64,000 nucleotides of DNA. Origin: Planctomycetota bacterium. Its GTDB lineage: Bacteria > Planctomycetota > Brocadiia > JAADGH01. Shown in pieces: positions 42,507 through 51,208 of this stretch. The stretch's first letter is position 1. The number at the start of each line of letters is the position of its first letter. The notes under the pieces were generated by a model. It was given only the letters and a program-made list of their open reading frames with translations, was not told where the DNA came from and did no database searches. The stretch is taken from positions 8,247 through 72,246 of the forward strand of contig JAADGH010000109.1 of assembly GCA_013152475.1 (NCBI GenBank), read 5' to 3'. The translations under genes and the position numbers were made by a program.

Positions 42507-43259
42507 TTACCGCTCTTTCTCCTTCGTCTTTACCAAAAAATCGTCAAAGGACGTAACGGCATCGGCCTTGGTCCACAGACCCACTCCACCGGCCTCCGTG
42601 AAAAGATTGTCCGTGCCCTCAAGAAGCCTCTTCCCATTGAGGTACCCCTCAAATTGGTTGCCGTGCTGAACGATCTTGAGCGTGTGCCATTTCCCGGCGG
42701 GCAGCGCGATCCTGGCATCCGCCAGGGTCTTGCGGGCGCCATCTCGAACATAATATATGCGGAAGTTATTCTCCAGAGGATTAAAACGGGCGATATAATA
42801 GTTTTCTTTGTCCTGCACCCGCCATATCACGCCTCCACCCTGGTCCTCTTTTCCTTTGACGGCCTTGAAGCGGACCTCGATTTCACCGTCAAGGAAGGAA
42901 ACCGTGTCCGTCCAGCAGAGGTTGAATGTTCCTCCGAAGATGCTAAATATTCCTCCGGACGTGTGGTTAGGGCTGGTCATGGCAAGGGCATGGTCCCCGG
43001 ATGGCGCGGTTTTGTCCTTGATAACCTGCCATGTTGCCAGGGGGCCTTTTCGATTCGTGGCATCCGCTTTCCAGCCGACAGGAAGTTTCCCAACAGGAAC
43101 ATCGTCGAAATTCCATGACGCATTACCTGCCTTGCTTGCTGTTGATAGTTTGTGACCCGTGGTCACCTGGGCCTGAGTCTTGCCACAACCGAGAGCGGCC
43201 AAAACAAACACCATGAGCAGGGCTACCACTGTCTTTACTTCTCTTCTTGTTTGCAACAT
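42507..43259 (-). CDS. Lipoprotein of DUF1080/3-keto-disaccharide hydrolase-like fold
   Basis: In this 250-residue protein, 'VVALLMVFVLAALGC' is a lipoprotein signal with the cysteine at residue 25. The mature part is a jelly-roll typical of DUF1080: 'WNFDDVPVGKLPVGWKADA', 'DGEIEVRFKAVKGKEDQGGGVIWRVQDKENYYIAR' and 'GKWHTLKIVQHGNQFEGYLNGKRLLEGTD'. It would sit outside the inner membrane and bind or cleave a sugar. It is the first gene on the strand that continues into the 47-codon ORF and the ABC transporter, and its codons are more AT-rich than those of the chromosome around it. Confidence 0.8.
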   Translation of the reverse strand: MLQTRREVKTVVALLMVFVLAALGCGKTQAQVTTGHKLSTASKAGNASWNFDDVPVGKLPVGWKADATNRKGPLATWQVIKDKTAPSGDHALAMTSPNHTSGGIFSIFGGTFNLCWTDTVSFLDGEIEVRFKAVKGKEDQGGGVIWRVQDKENYYIARFNPLENNFRIYYVRDGARKTLADARIALPAGKWHTLKIVQHGNQFEGYLNGKRLLEGTDNLFTEAGGVGLWTKADAVTSFDDFLVKTKEKER

Positions 43260-43350
43260 GATCTTTAGCTCCTTTCTTTGTGATGGGTTCCGTTTTCGTC
43301 AGTCCGCATCTCGAGATACTCCTTGGGCGGCAATCTGTTGGTCGAAGATC

Positions 43351-43545
43351 TCATCCCTTTGCTCCTTTAGACGGAGGTTGAGTCACCGGCAGAACAACCC
43401 CGAAGACACTTCCTGCACCTTCCCCGGTTTCCAATGCAATACGCCCGCTGTTGGCCCCCTCTTTGAGGGACGTAACCTGTAGGGTACTATCATTATACCC
43501 TTTTGGGGCGACCTTGTCATCCGCCTGGATCAATCCCTTCTTCAA
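43351..43545 (-). pseudogene. Hypothetical 64-codon ORF, possibly the end of a broken gene
   Basis: The frame reads like real protein ('LQVTSLKEGANSGRIALETG') and can be extended upstream as 'QDSFTRRGGTIRLKKG'. It then meets a TGA stop, beyond which the same frame again reads as plausible protein. No start codon with a ribosome site precedes it except a weak TTG. I read it as the 3' part of a gene broken by a nonsense change. I do not recognise the family. Confidence 0.35.
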
Positions 43546-43631
43546 CCGAATCGTTCCACCACGCCGCGTAAAACTGTCTTGTTTTCAGGGGAGCACTACG
43601 ATTTCGCGCGCCCTCGTCGAGAAGTTTGCTA

Positions 43632-43661
43632 TTGACCCGATAGGCCAATTTGGGGTAATCT
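43632..43661 (+). promoter_or_regulatory. Promoter of the 369-residue membrane protein gene
   Basis: TTGACC (43632-43637), 18 bp, TAATCT (43656-43661), followed by the ribosome site GGAGGTAGGG at 43668-43677. Confidence 0.6.
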
Positions 43662-43679
43662 ACCTATGGAGGTAGGGAT

Positions 43680-44789
43680 ATGGTAATCGGAACGACAATG
43701 AATCAAGACCTGCCGAAAGTTCACATCTGCGGAACTCTCGTCCTGGTCGCGCTCCTCAGCGCCACGCTCGCATGCGCCTGCGATCTGCCTGTGTACCGCT
43801 ACGCCCTCGAACGCTGGGCACGGGACCCGTGCTATTTCGTGTGCTATGCCAGCGGCGAGAAGAGCAAATCGGAGGCGGAGATCGAGCGTATCCTGGACCA
43901 AGGCCCGGACGACGGGTTCTTTGCGAACGTCTACTTCAAACGTGTTGACGTCAAGGAGATCGACAAACTCCACGAGCGCTCCAGCGCGCGCAAGCTGTGG
44001 GAGCAGCACAAGACGGACAAGCTCCCCCTGTACGTCGTCACCTCGCCCCTGGGCATGACATTCTACGCCGGGGCGCTCACACCCCAGGACCTCGGGCCGA
44101 TGCTCTCCTCCCCCAAGAGGAAGAAGATCGCGGAGCGGCTCTGCGACGACAAGCTTGTGTTCATCTTCCTGCGTTCGGGAAAGGCCGAGAAGGACAAGGC
44201 CGCGGCGGCCGTCCTGAAGCAACTGTCCTCGTCGGAAGTCGCCTCGGAAATCCTGGCTCCCATCGAACTGGACCGGAAGGACCCTGCCGAGACATGGCTC
44301 GTCCGGCAACTCCTGGCCGTGGAAAATGATCTGGCCGATTCCAAAGATCCGATGATCTTTCCTGTGATCGGCCGAGGCCATGTCCTCCCGCCGTACCTCG
44401 GCGAGGGCATCACGAAGCAGAACTTGGAGGAGGCCGTCATGGTCCTCGGCGGGCCGTGCACCTGCACGGTCAAGGCCTACCTCGGCGGCGTGGACCTGCT
44501 GACCAATTGGAACTGGGAGGGAGCCGTGTACGGCGGCGAATCGGGCGAGGCCAAGCCTCTGCCCCTCGGCATCACACTCGCGAAGAAAGACAAGAAGGCC
44601 CCGAAGCCCCTGCCCAAGGTCACGCCGGTGAAGAACACAGCCAAAGGCAAAGAGGTAAAGCAGGCTCAATCACAATCGGAACCCACCCTCGAGAGCCATG
44701 TCGCACGGAACGTGGCAGTCGTCGTCGGGGCGCTGGTGGTTCTCGTGGGGGCCATGGGCATTGTCATGTGGAGGAGGAGTAGCGTGTGA
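43680..44789 (+). CDS. Exported C-terminally anchored protein of unknown function
   Basis: The 369-residue protein has an N-terminal signal, 'TLVLVALLSATLACAC', just before a cysteine-rich start 'CACDLPVYRYALERWARDPCYFVCY'. A C-terminal membrane helix, 'VAVVVGALVVLVGAMGIVMW', closes it, preceded by a lysine- and proline-rich linker. The middle has thioredoxin-like strand-helix alternation ('DKLPLYVVTSPLGMTFYAGALTPQDL') without a clear CxxC, and a 'GPCTCTV' motif near residue 260. I do not recognise the family. It probably sits in the envelope, anchored by the last helix. Confidence 0.65.
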   Translation: MVIGTTMNQDLPKVHICGTLVLVALLSATLACACDLPVYRYALERWARDPCYFVCYASGEKSKSEAEIERILDQGPDDGFFANVYFKRVDVKEIDKLHERSSARKLWEQHKTDKLPLYVVTSPLGMTFYAGALTPQDLGPMLSSPKRKKIAERLCDDKLVFIFLRSGKAEKDKAAAAVLKQLSSSEVASEILAPIELDRKDPAETWLVRQLLAVENDLADSKDPMIFPVIGRGHVLPPYLGEGITKQNLEEAVMVLGGPCTCTVKAYLGGVDLLTNWNWEGAVYGGESGEAKPLPLGITLAKKDKKAPKPLPKVTPVKNTAKGKEVKQAQSQSEPTLESHVARNVAVVVGALVVLVGAMGIVMWRRSSV

Positions 44790-45098
44790 AAAAGACTATT
44801 TCACCTCCGACGACGGCTGCCTCTGCTGCGTGAACGGAAAGGGCGGGCCCTGCCCTGGAAGGTGTGCGGCGGGCCGTCGAACCGGATGCTCCTCGGCAAT
44901 GGATGGCTCATCTCCATCTGGGCAAGAGTCGTTCCTTCGTAACCTACGTAAGCAACGGATGTTACAATTGAACTGTTTACAGTCTGCCCAAATGGCGCGC
45001 ACACCTGCCGGAGACGAAGCGAGGCGCGTCGGGGCTTGGTCTTGACGTAAGCATTTAGCCAAATGTAGTGGTCGACATCTGAATCCGAAAAAGGCATT
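44790..45098. other. Intergenic stretch with no recognisable gene
   Basis: There is no conserved reading frame on either strand between the 369-residue protein and the repeat doublet that follows. Short open stretches lack ribosome sites or protein-like composition. Decayed coding sequence is possible but not supported. Confidence 0.5.
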
Positions 45099-45164
45099 GT
45101 CATTCCCGCGAAAGCGGGAATCTACGCCCAAGCCAGCCGTGGTCCCCGCTTTCGCGGGGATGAC
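45099..45164. repeat. REPIN-like doublet: two inverted 24-bp palindromic units
   Basis: GTCATTCCCGCGAAAGCGGG-type arm (45099-45122), an 18-nt spacer and the inverted arm (45141-45164). The arms match at 21 of 24 positions, and each is itself palindromic. The unit recurs singly at 29672-29695. The arrangement fits a non-autonomous REPIN or small MITE. Confidence 0.85.
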
Positions 45165-45170
45165 TTCCGT

Positions 45171-45246
45171 TCCCCCCGTGAGTGGGACATTGCTTTTCCC
45201 GGCAATTTCCCCTTGACTCTGCGACGACGGACCGACACTATATGAT
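45171..45246 (+). promoter_or_regulatory. Promoter of the 1178-residue secreted protein gene, with shared upstream block
   Basis: The block TCCCCCCGTGAGTGGGACAT leads to TTGACT (45213-45218), as at 34230-34280. The -10 is less clear, with candidates inside ACTATATGAT at 45237-45246 giving a spacer of at least 18 bp. Confidence 0.5.
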
Positions 45247-45302
45247 GTGCCCGCGGCTTTTCTTGATTCACCGACCTTGACAAGACCGTTTGGGAGGATC
45301 GA

Positions 45303-48300
45303 ATGACCCGGTCAATCACCATCCTCTTGTGCCTGACTGCCGCCATGTCGCTCGCTGCAGACGACATGGCCTGGAACTTCAACGGCGCCGACGCGGAGGG
45401 CTGGACCCTGGGCCCTCGCACCGAGAACCTGAAGGTCGCCGGCGGAAAACTCCAGTTCGACATCACCGGCAAGGACCCGTGGATCATCGGCCCGACGATG
45501 GACATCACCGCCACCGCCGGCACGCGCCTCATCATCCGTATGAGCAGTGAGGACGGCACGCATGGCCAGATCTACTGGCAGTCTATCGGCGAGGACGGCA
45601 AGCCGCTCCCCTTCAGCGAGGAGCGCGTGGTGCGCAGCTTCTCCTGCGCATCGGACGGCCGGATGCACGAGTATTATATCCTGCCCACCTGGCGGGGCAA
45701 GGTCACCCGCCTGCGCCTGGACCCGCCCGGTGAGACGGGCCATGTCGAGATCGACTCCATCCGCATCCAGACCGTCGAGATCCCCCTTGCAACGGAACTC
45801 CAAGCCGAGTTCGCCGCCTCGGACAGTGGATACTGGATTCCCCAGGGCATGCGGATCATCCGTGTGGAGCATGGCATCTTGAATGCGGAGGTGGACTACA
45901 CCGGACGCATCGGCGCGACAATGAAGGGCCTCGGCTTGATCCAGAACAACGACGAAGGCAGCGCACTCGTCCGGCCGAACCTTGCGGTGGACACGAAGGA
46001 AAACCCGATTGTCGCCGTGCGGATGAGCGTCACCGATGGCACACTCGGCTGCGTTCGGTGGTACTCCGATCTCGATCCCAACTCCCACGGGTCCTGGCAA
46101 GACTTTTTCCTCCAGCCCGACGGGCGCTTCCACACCTACAACCTGGACCTGAAGCAACACCCCACGTGGAAAGGGACCCTCCGGAGAATCGAGCTCATCA
46201 TCAACTCCTCCGCCGGCTCAGAGGTGCGGGTGGACTATGTGCGCGGCAGCAAAACCCCCCAAGGCCCGCCGCGCCTGGAGATCGGATACCTCTCGACGGA
46301 ACGCGTGCTCTACCAGGACGGCCAGGACGCCAAGGTCCGCTGCCTGCTTCGCAACGAAGGGGGGACGCAGCTTCGCGATGTGAAGGCCGTGATCCAGGTC
46401 CCCGGCCCGGAGGGGGCCTATGAGCAGATCACCACGGTGCCGGTCATCGAGCCGGGCCAGGCATGCAAGGTGTCGTGGACGCTGAAGACGGAGGGATCTC
46501 TCGCCGCGCTGCTGGGCGGGTGCGCGATCTGCGAGGACTGCCCCTACCCTCGCGACATCTGCCCCCTCATCGTGACCGGCCCGCGCGATGGGTCAATGGT
46601 GGTCGGCAACGCACGCGTGCGGCTATCCTTCAGCAAGAACTCCTACGGCTACGGCCCGGCCACTCTCGAAATCAACCGCGGACTGTGGTGGGAATCGTCC
46701 GGGATCCTGCCCTCGCTCGGAGAGGTGCTGTACCGGAGCAAGGACGGAAGGGTCTTCCAGAAAATGCTCTTCGGCAAGGGCAACGGCAGGGAATTCAAGG
46801 CGGAGTTCGACGATGTAGACGGCGTCCGATGGACCGCCGAGGTGAAGTTCACCCCCTCCCCCGAGGCCCCGTGGATCAAGGCCGAATACTCCATCCAGGC
46901 GAGTGCCGACCGGCAGCTCCTCGCCTTCCGCGGGCCCATGCTCTACGCCGGCGAGGGATCCTTTGGCGCGGAGAAAGACGCCGCCCTCTTCCCCGGCCTG
47001 GAATGGCTCGTCAAGGGCGAGCGCAGCTCGAACTGGCTCGACGCCACGCCCCCCCGGAGCAATCGCTGGGCCCCGGACCCCTACAAGGTGACCATTCCCC
47101 TCATGGCGGTCCTGGCCGACCGGAAACTTGTCGGGGTCATGTGGAACGCCCTCGACAAGTGGGACGGGGAGCACAACTGCGTCACGGCGAACTTCCTCTC
47201 GCCCAACTACCATGACGCGCAAGAGAACCACAAGATGTCTCTCTTCGTGCCGTCGATCCCGGAATGGGTGGTGGAAAACTCCCTGCTTGCAACCAAACCC
47301 TACGAATTGAAGAAGGGGACGAAGCTCACCATCGCCTGCCACATCTTTGCCCAGGAGGCGGACGATGTGCTCCAGGCGGTGAAAAACTGGTTCCAGGTCT
47401 ACGGCGTACCGGGACTTCAGGACAAACCCCGGAGCGACGACGAGGAGCTCGACCTGTGCATGGACTATTTCAACTCTCGATGGGACGAAGAGAAGCAGAC
47501 CTGGGTCAACTGGCGCGGCCAGAAGACCGGCCCCGGATGGGCCCTGGAGCAATACATCACCTATCTCGACACCGCCAAGAACACCCCCACCGCCCAGAGG
47601 GCGCGGGACATCCTCGGAAAGTGCATGGCGCAATACGACAAGAAGCCGAACCGAACCTACGCCATGATCACCACGCCCCGCTGCTGGCCGACCTCCACGC
47701 TCCCCTTCCGTCTCGGACGGCTTGCGGAGGCAATCCGGGCGGCCGCCCGCAACTACTCCGGCAAGGGACAGCCCGGCACGCGGCCGGGCATCGCCCTCCA
47801 GCGCGACGACGGATCGTGGGGCTTCACGCCGACCAGCGACACGCGAAAGCTCCTCGGCAAGGAAGGCGAGTCCGCCTCAGGCATCACCGCCCGGGCGGCC
47901 CTGCCGATCCTGACCTATGCACGCATGACCGGCGACAAGAAGTTCACCGAGTCGGGCCTGAAGGCCCTCAAATGCCTGGACCGCTTCACCGTCCCCCGCG
48001 CGGCGCAGGTGTGGGAGGTGCCGGTGCACACGCCGGACATCCTGGCCGCCGCATATACGCTGAGGTGCTACCTGGAGGGGTACAAGATCACCGGCAAGAA
48101 GGCCTACCTGAAGAAGGCCATCCGCTGGGGATACGCCGGCCTGCCGTTCATCTACATGTGGGGAGTGGACGACCGTCCGGTCATGCCCTTCGGCGGCATC
48201 GCGGTCTACGGGTGCAGCTTCTATGTGCGCAACTGCTGGATCGGCCGGCCGGTGCAGTGGTGCGCGCTCGACTACGCCGTCGCCATCCAGGAGTTGGCGA

Positions 48301-48839
48301 AGTACGACGACTCCTTCCCGTGGCGGCACTTCGCCGAGGGAATCACCCTCAGCGGCATGCGCCAGCAGAGCGCCGAGGGCGAGTTCAAGGGCCGCTACCC
48401 CGACAGTTGGATCCTCCGCACCGACGAACGCTGCTGGAAGGCCATGCTCGACCCGCACCTTATCATGCAGAACGTCCTGTTCCTCACCGGCAAGGCAAAG
48501 GCGCCGGAGACAGCCATCCGCCGATCCATGGGCCGCGACCTGCGCGTGACCGCCGTGGGCGGGATCAAGGGCCTCAAATACAGGGCCGGCGTGCTGTCCT
48601 TCGAGCTACACGACGCGCCCTACCAGACGTCCCACCTCATCGTCGCCGGGTTCGAGTCGGTGGATGCGGTGGGTCGGAACGGCGTCCCCCTGGCCCAGGC
48701 CAAGGACACGGACCAGGTCGAGGAGGGCTGGGAGTTCCTGCCGAAGACCCAGATCATCTGCCTCAAACTCAAGACCGCCGACTCCCCCATCACCATCCGC
48801 ATCAAGGGGAAGGCGAAGGGGGGCCTGCTGCCGGGATAG
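45303..48839 (+). CDS. Very large secreted protein, probable glycan-active enzyme with N-terminal carbohydrate-binding-like modules
   Basis: The protein has 1178 residues. A signal peptide, 'TILLCLTAAMSLAA', is followed by two consecutive beta-sandwich modules (about 20-165 and 170-320), each starting with a 'WNFNGADAEGWTLG'-like or 'EFAASDSGYWIPQG' strand and ending with 'VEIDSIRI' and 'VRVDYVRG'. A CARDB-like segment follows ('VLYQDGQDAKVRCLLRNEGGTQL'). From about residue 700 the sequence becomes helical with repeated 'EQYITYLDTAKNTPTAQRARDILG' and 'LPILTYARMTGDKKFTESGLKAL', which suggests an (alpha/alpha)6 barrel like those of polysaccharide lyases and some hydrolases. No catalytic residues can be named. 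It probably acts on polysaccharide outside the cell. Confidence 0.75.
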   Translation: MTRSITILLCLTAAMSLAADDMAWNFNGADAEGWTLGPRTENLKVAGGKLQFDITGKDPWIIGPTMDITATAGTRLIIRMSSEDGTHGQIYWQSIGEDGKPLPFSEERVVRSFSCASDGRMHEYYILPTWRGKVTRLRLDPPGETGHVEIDSIRIQTVEIPLATELQAEFAASDSGYWIPQGMRIIRVEHGILNAEVDYTGRIGATMKGLGLIQNNDEGSALVRPNLAVDTKENPIVAVRMSVTDGTLGCVRWYSDLDPNSHGSWQDFFLQPDGRFHTYNLDLKQHPTWKGTLRRIELIINSSAGSEVRVDYVRGSKTPQGPPRLEIGYLSTERVLYQDGQDAKVRCLLRNEGGTQLRDVKAVIQVPGPEGAYEQITTVPVIEPGQACKVSWTLKTEGSLAALLGGCAICEDCPYPRDICPLIVTGPRDGSMVVGNARVRLSFSKNSYGYGPATLEINRGLWWESSGILPSLGEVLYRSKDGRVFQKMLFGKGNGREFKAEFDDVDGVRWTAEVKFTPSPEAPWIKAEYSIQASADRQLLAFRGPMLYAGEGSFGAEKDAALFPGLEWLVKGERSSNWLDATPPRSNRWAPDPYKVTIPLMAVLADRKLVGVMWNALDKWDGEHNCVTANFLSPNYHDAQENHKMSLFVPSIPEWVVENSLLATKPYELKKGTKLTIACHIFAQEADDVLQAVKNWFQVYGVPGLQDKPRSDDEELDLCMDYFNSRWDEEKQTWVNWRGQKTGPGWALEQYITYLDTAKNTPTAQRARDILGKCMAQYDKKPNRTYAMITTPRCWPTSTLPFRLGRLAEAIRAAARNYSGKGQPGTRPGIALQRDDGSWGFTPTSDTRKLLGKEGESASGITARAALPILTYARMTGDKKFTESGLKALKCLDRFTVPRAAQVWEVPVHTPDILAAAYTLRCYLEGYKITGKKAYLKKAIRWGYAGLPFIYMWGVDDRPVMPFGGIAVYGCSFYVRNCWIGRPVQWCALDYAVAIQELAKYDDSFPWRHFAEGITLSGMRQQSAEGEFKGRYPDSWILRTDERCWKAMLDPHLIMQNVLFLTGKAKAPETAIRRSMGRDLRVTAVGGIKGLKYRAGVLSFELHDAPYQTSHLIVAGFESVDAVGRNGVPLAQAKDTDQVEEGWEFLPKTQIICLKLKTADSPITIRIKGKAKGGLLPG

Positions 48840-48902
48840 GCTCATGCCCTCCCAGGGAGGGAACGAGGTACCTGTCTGGGTCAAATTCTGGCGAAAACAT
48901 GC

Positions 48903-48931
48903 TTGCAACGGGTTGGCAAGTGCCCTATAAT
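48903..48931 (+). promoter_or_regulatory. HNH gene promoter
   Basis: TTGCAA (48903-48908), 17 bp and a perfect TATAAT (48926-48931), 33 bp before the start. Confidence 0.7.
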
Positions 48932-48964
48932 ATCGCAGGATGTCAATGTTCTCGGAAAGATGTG

Positions 48965-49597
48965 ATGAGTTACGCACCGGCTCTTGATGCGAGTGTACTG
49001 GTTGTGAACCGCCTGTTCATGGCGGTGCAGGTGGTGTCTGCCCGCAGGGCGTTCACCCTCCTGTGCAAGGAGTGCGCCCAGGTGGTGTCGGTGGACGACG
49101 ACGACAAGTACAACTTCTACGATCTTAAGAGCTGGATCCAGGTCTCGCAGTTGAAGGCCCAGTTCGAGGAATACGAGCAGGACGACTGGGTGCACACGGT
49201 ATCGGTTGCCATTCGGGTGCCGAAGGTGATTCGGCTCCTGTTCTACGATCGCTTTCCTGCCCAAACGCTGAAGTTCAACCGGCGCAATATCTTCGCGCGT
49301 GATGAGAGCCGGTGCCAGTACTGCGGAAAGAAGTTCCCCACATCCGAGCTGAGCCTGGAGCACATCATCCCCCGTTCACGCGGCGGCGAGAGCACGTGGA
49401 AGAACGTGGTCTGCGCCTGCACCGGCTGCAACAAGAAGAAGGGCGGGCGCACGCCGCAAGAGGCGCACATGAAGCTCATCCGAAAGCCGGTAAAGCCGCG
49501 CCGCAATCCATTGCTGAAGATCAAGCTCCAGTCGCAGAAGTACGAATCCTGGAAGCAATTCCTGGACAACGCCTACTGGTCGGTGGAGCTGGAATAG
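48965..49597 (+). CDS. HNH endonuclease family protein
   Basis: I start this 210-residue protein at ATG 48965; the 777-residue ORF in the track runs upstream through the wrong frame of the previous gene. The HNH site is 'RCQYCGKKF' (first cysteine pair), 'SLEHIIPRSRGGESTWKNVVCACTGCNKKKGGRTPQEA' with H, N and the second cysteine pair. The N-terminal 'VLVVNRLFMAVQVVSARRAFTLL' belongs to a widespread group of stand-alone bacterial HNH proteins. It is a metal-dependent DNase, possibly involved in DNA repair or defence. It has its own promoter and no partner genes, so no restriction system is evident. Confidence 0.9.
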   Translation: MSYAPALDASVLVVNRLFMAVQVVSARRAFTLLCKECAQVVSVDDDDKYNFYDLKSWIQVSQLKAQFEEYEQDDWVHTVSVAIRVPKVIRLLFYDRFPAQTLKFNRRNIFARDESRCQYCGKKFPTSELSLEHIIPRSRGGESTWKNVVCACTGCNKKKGGRTPQEAHMKLIRKPVKPRRNPLLKIKLQSQKYESWKQFLDNAYWSVELE

Positions 49598-49642
49598 CCG
49601 GGGGCTGTACGACCGTCACGCCCCGCTCTCATTTCGCGAGGT

Positions 49643-51089
49643 CTACTTCACAGGCAGCGCCAGGGCCGGCAGGTTGGGGAAGTGCAGCTTGAGGCCCTTC
49701 GCCAGAGGGTTCACCTGAAACATAAGATACTCGGTACGCTCTTTCTCTTTTTCCGTGAAGAGCAGTGATGCCGTCTTCGGCGTGATCTGATCGTCGGACG
49801 GGCCGAACCCGCTGCACTGGTAGAGCCCCTGCGTCTCGTCTTGGACCACGGTCTTTTCCAGGTTCAGGACATTCGCCATCTTTGTCACGCCCTTGATGGA
49901 ACGCTTCTCGAGTTTCAGGCATTGGATGTGCACCTGCACCAAGAGGAACTCGGAATCGCCATCGGGGTTCAGGATGCCGCCCTTCTTCAGGAAGATTCGG
50001 CCGACCTTCTCCACCTTCAACCGCTTGATCTCCCACTCCTCGGTGGTGATCGTATCGCCGGCGGCTGCCTCGTCTTTTAATTGGACCGGTGGCGGCTTCG
50101 CCGCTGGAGTGGCAGGCGGGGGGGCAGGTTTCGCCTGCTGCGTACCGGGCGCTCCGGGAACAGAAGGGACCGCCGGCACGGACGGCACCGCTGGCACGGC
50201 CGGAGCGGGCTTGGCGGCGGGTTTTGCCTTCGCCGCCGGGGTCTGGAGCGTCGGTATCGTCGGGATCGAGGGGATGGAGGGGATCGCCATGTTCCCCGTT
50301 GCCGCAGGTCTGCCCAGTGCGCTCGGCACACCGGTCTTGGTCAGGTCGGGAGGGCCTGAGGCTGCGGCTGTGGCCTGAGCTTGATCGGCCTTCGCCGCGA
50401 CCTTCTTGCCGGCCTTTTCGATCGCCTGGGCCTGGGTTTTCTTGGCAGCCTCCTCCTCCGCCTTGCGCTTGGCGGCCTCCGCTTTGCGCTGCTGCTCCTT
50501 GACGTGGTAGAACACGCCGGCGGCAATGCCGCCAAAGACCAGAAACACGAATATCAAAATCATCGCCCGCTTCTTCGCCTTCTTCTTTTTCTGCAGGCGT
50601 TCGGCGAGCGCCTGCATCTCCTGAGTCGAGCTGGCCGAAGGGGCGGGCTGCTCTTGCGGCATTTCGAAAGACGGCGGGACAAACTGCTGAGCCGGGGCCG
50701 GCGGGGGCATGGGAGAGGCGGCCGGGGTCGGCGCGGCCGGGGTCGGCTGCGCAGGGTGGGGCATAGGCGTTGCCACAGCTCGCAGGGGGGCTTGGGGCTG
50801 CGCGATCGGCTGCATCGGCGGCGGAGGCGCCGGGGCGCCGGGCGCCACCGGCTTCGCCGGTTGAGCGGGCATGGCCTGAACCGGCCGGGCTTTCTGGACA
50901 GGCCTCACGGGCTGCACAGGCGCTGCGGGTTTCATGGGCTGTCTGTGGCGCGGCACCCGGCGCAGGGGCGCCCGTTTTGGGGATATTCAACAGTGCGCCG
51001 CAATGTGGACAGGACGTGGCGTAGCCCGCCAGTTGGGGCGGCACCGTAACGGTGTTGCGGCACTTTGGACACTTCACGTTGATGGACAC
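49643..51089 (-). CDS. Zinc-ribbon, coiled-coil membrane protein split by a frameshift
   Basis: The start is ATG 51089, which encodes a zinc ribbon 'CPKCRNTVTVPPQLAGYATSCPHC'. Around 50935-50960 the reading continues sensibly only in another frame (stop at 49643). Together they would make about 480 residues: zinc ribbon, proline/alanine-rich linker, membrane helix 'AMILIFVFLVFGGIAAGVFYHV', a coiled coil ('EQQRKAEAAKRKAEEEAAKK'), a second Pro/Ala linker and a C-terminal beta domain. In the ribbon frame, downstream codons are arginine-rich and unprotein-like. The shift may be a sequencing error, a mutation or a recoding site. The function is unknown. Confidence 0.7.
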
Positions 51090-51208
51090 AGACTTCGCCC
51101 TCGATCCAGGCGGCTGTTAACTCAGGAACTGCTGCCCTTTTTATACTCCTGCGCACAACCCATGTCAAGAAAAATCCTCGACGCGACCGCGCAAGCGTCG
51201 CAAGCCGT

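Noticed and set aside
43351-43640. Selenoprotein reading through TGA
   Set aside because: No SECIS-like hairpin was recognised after the TGA and no selenoprotein family fits. A nonsense mutation is simpler.
47264-48964. Long plus-strand frame in front of the HNH gene
   Set aside because: It is the wrong frame of the 1178-residue secreted protein gene; residues are arginine- and proline-rich shadow sequence. Only 48965-49597 is real.
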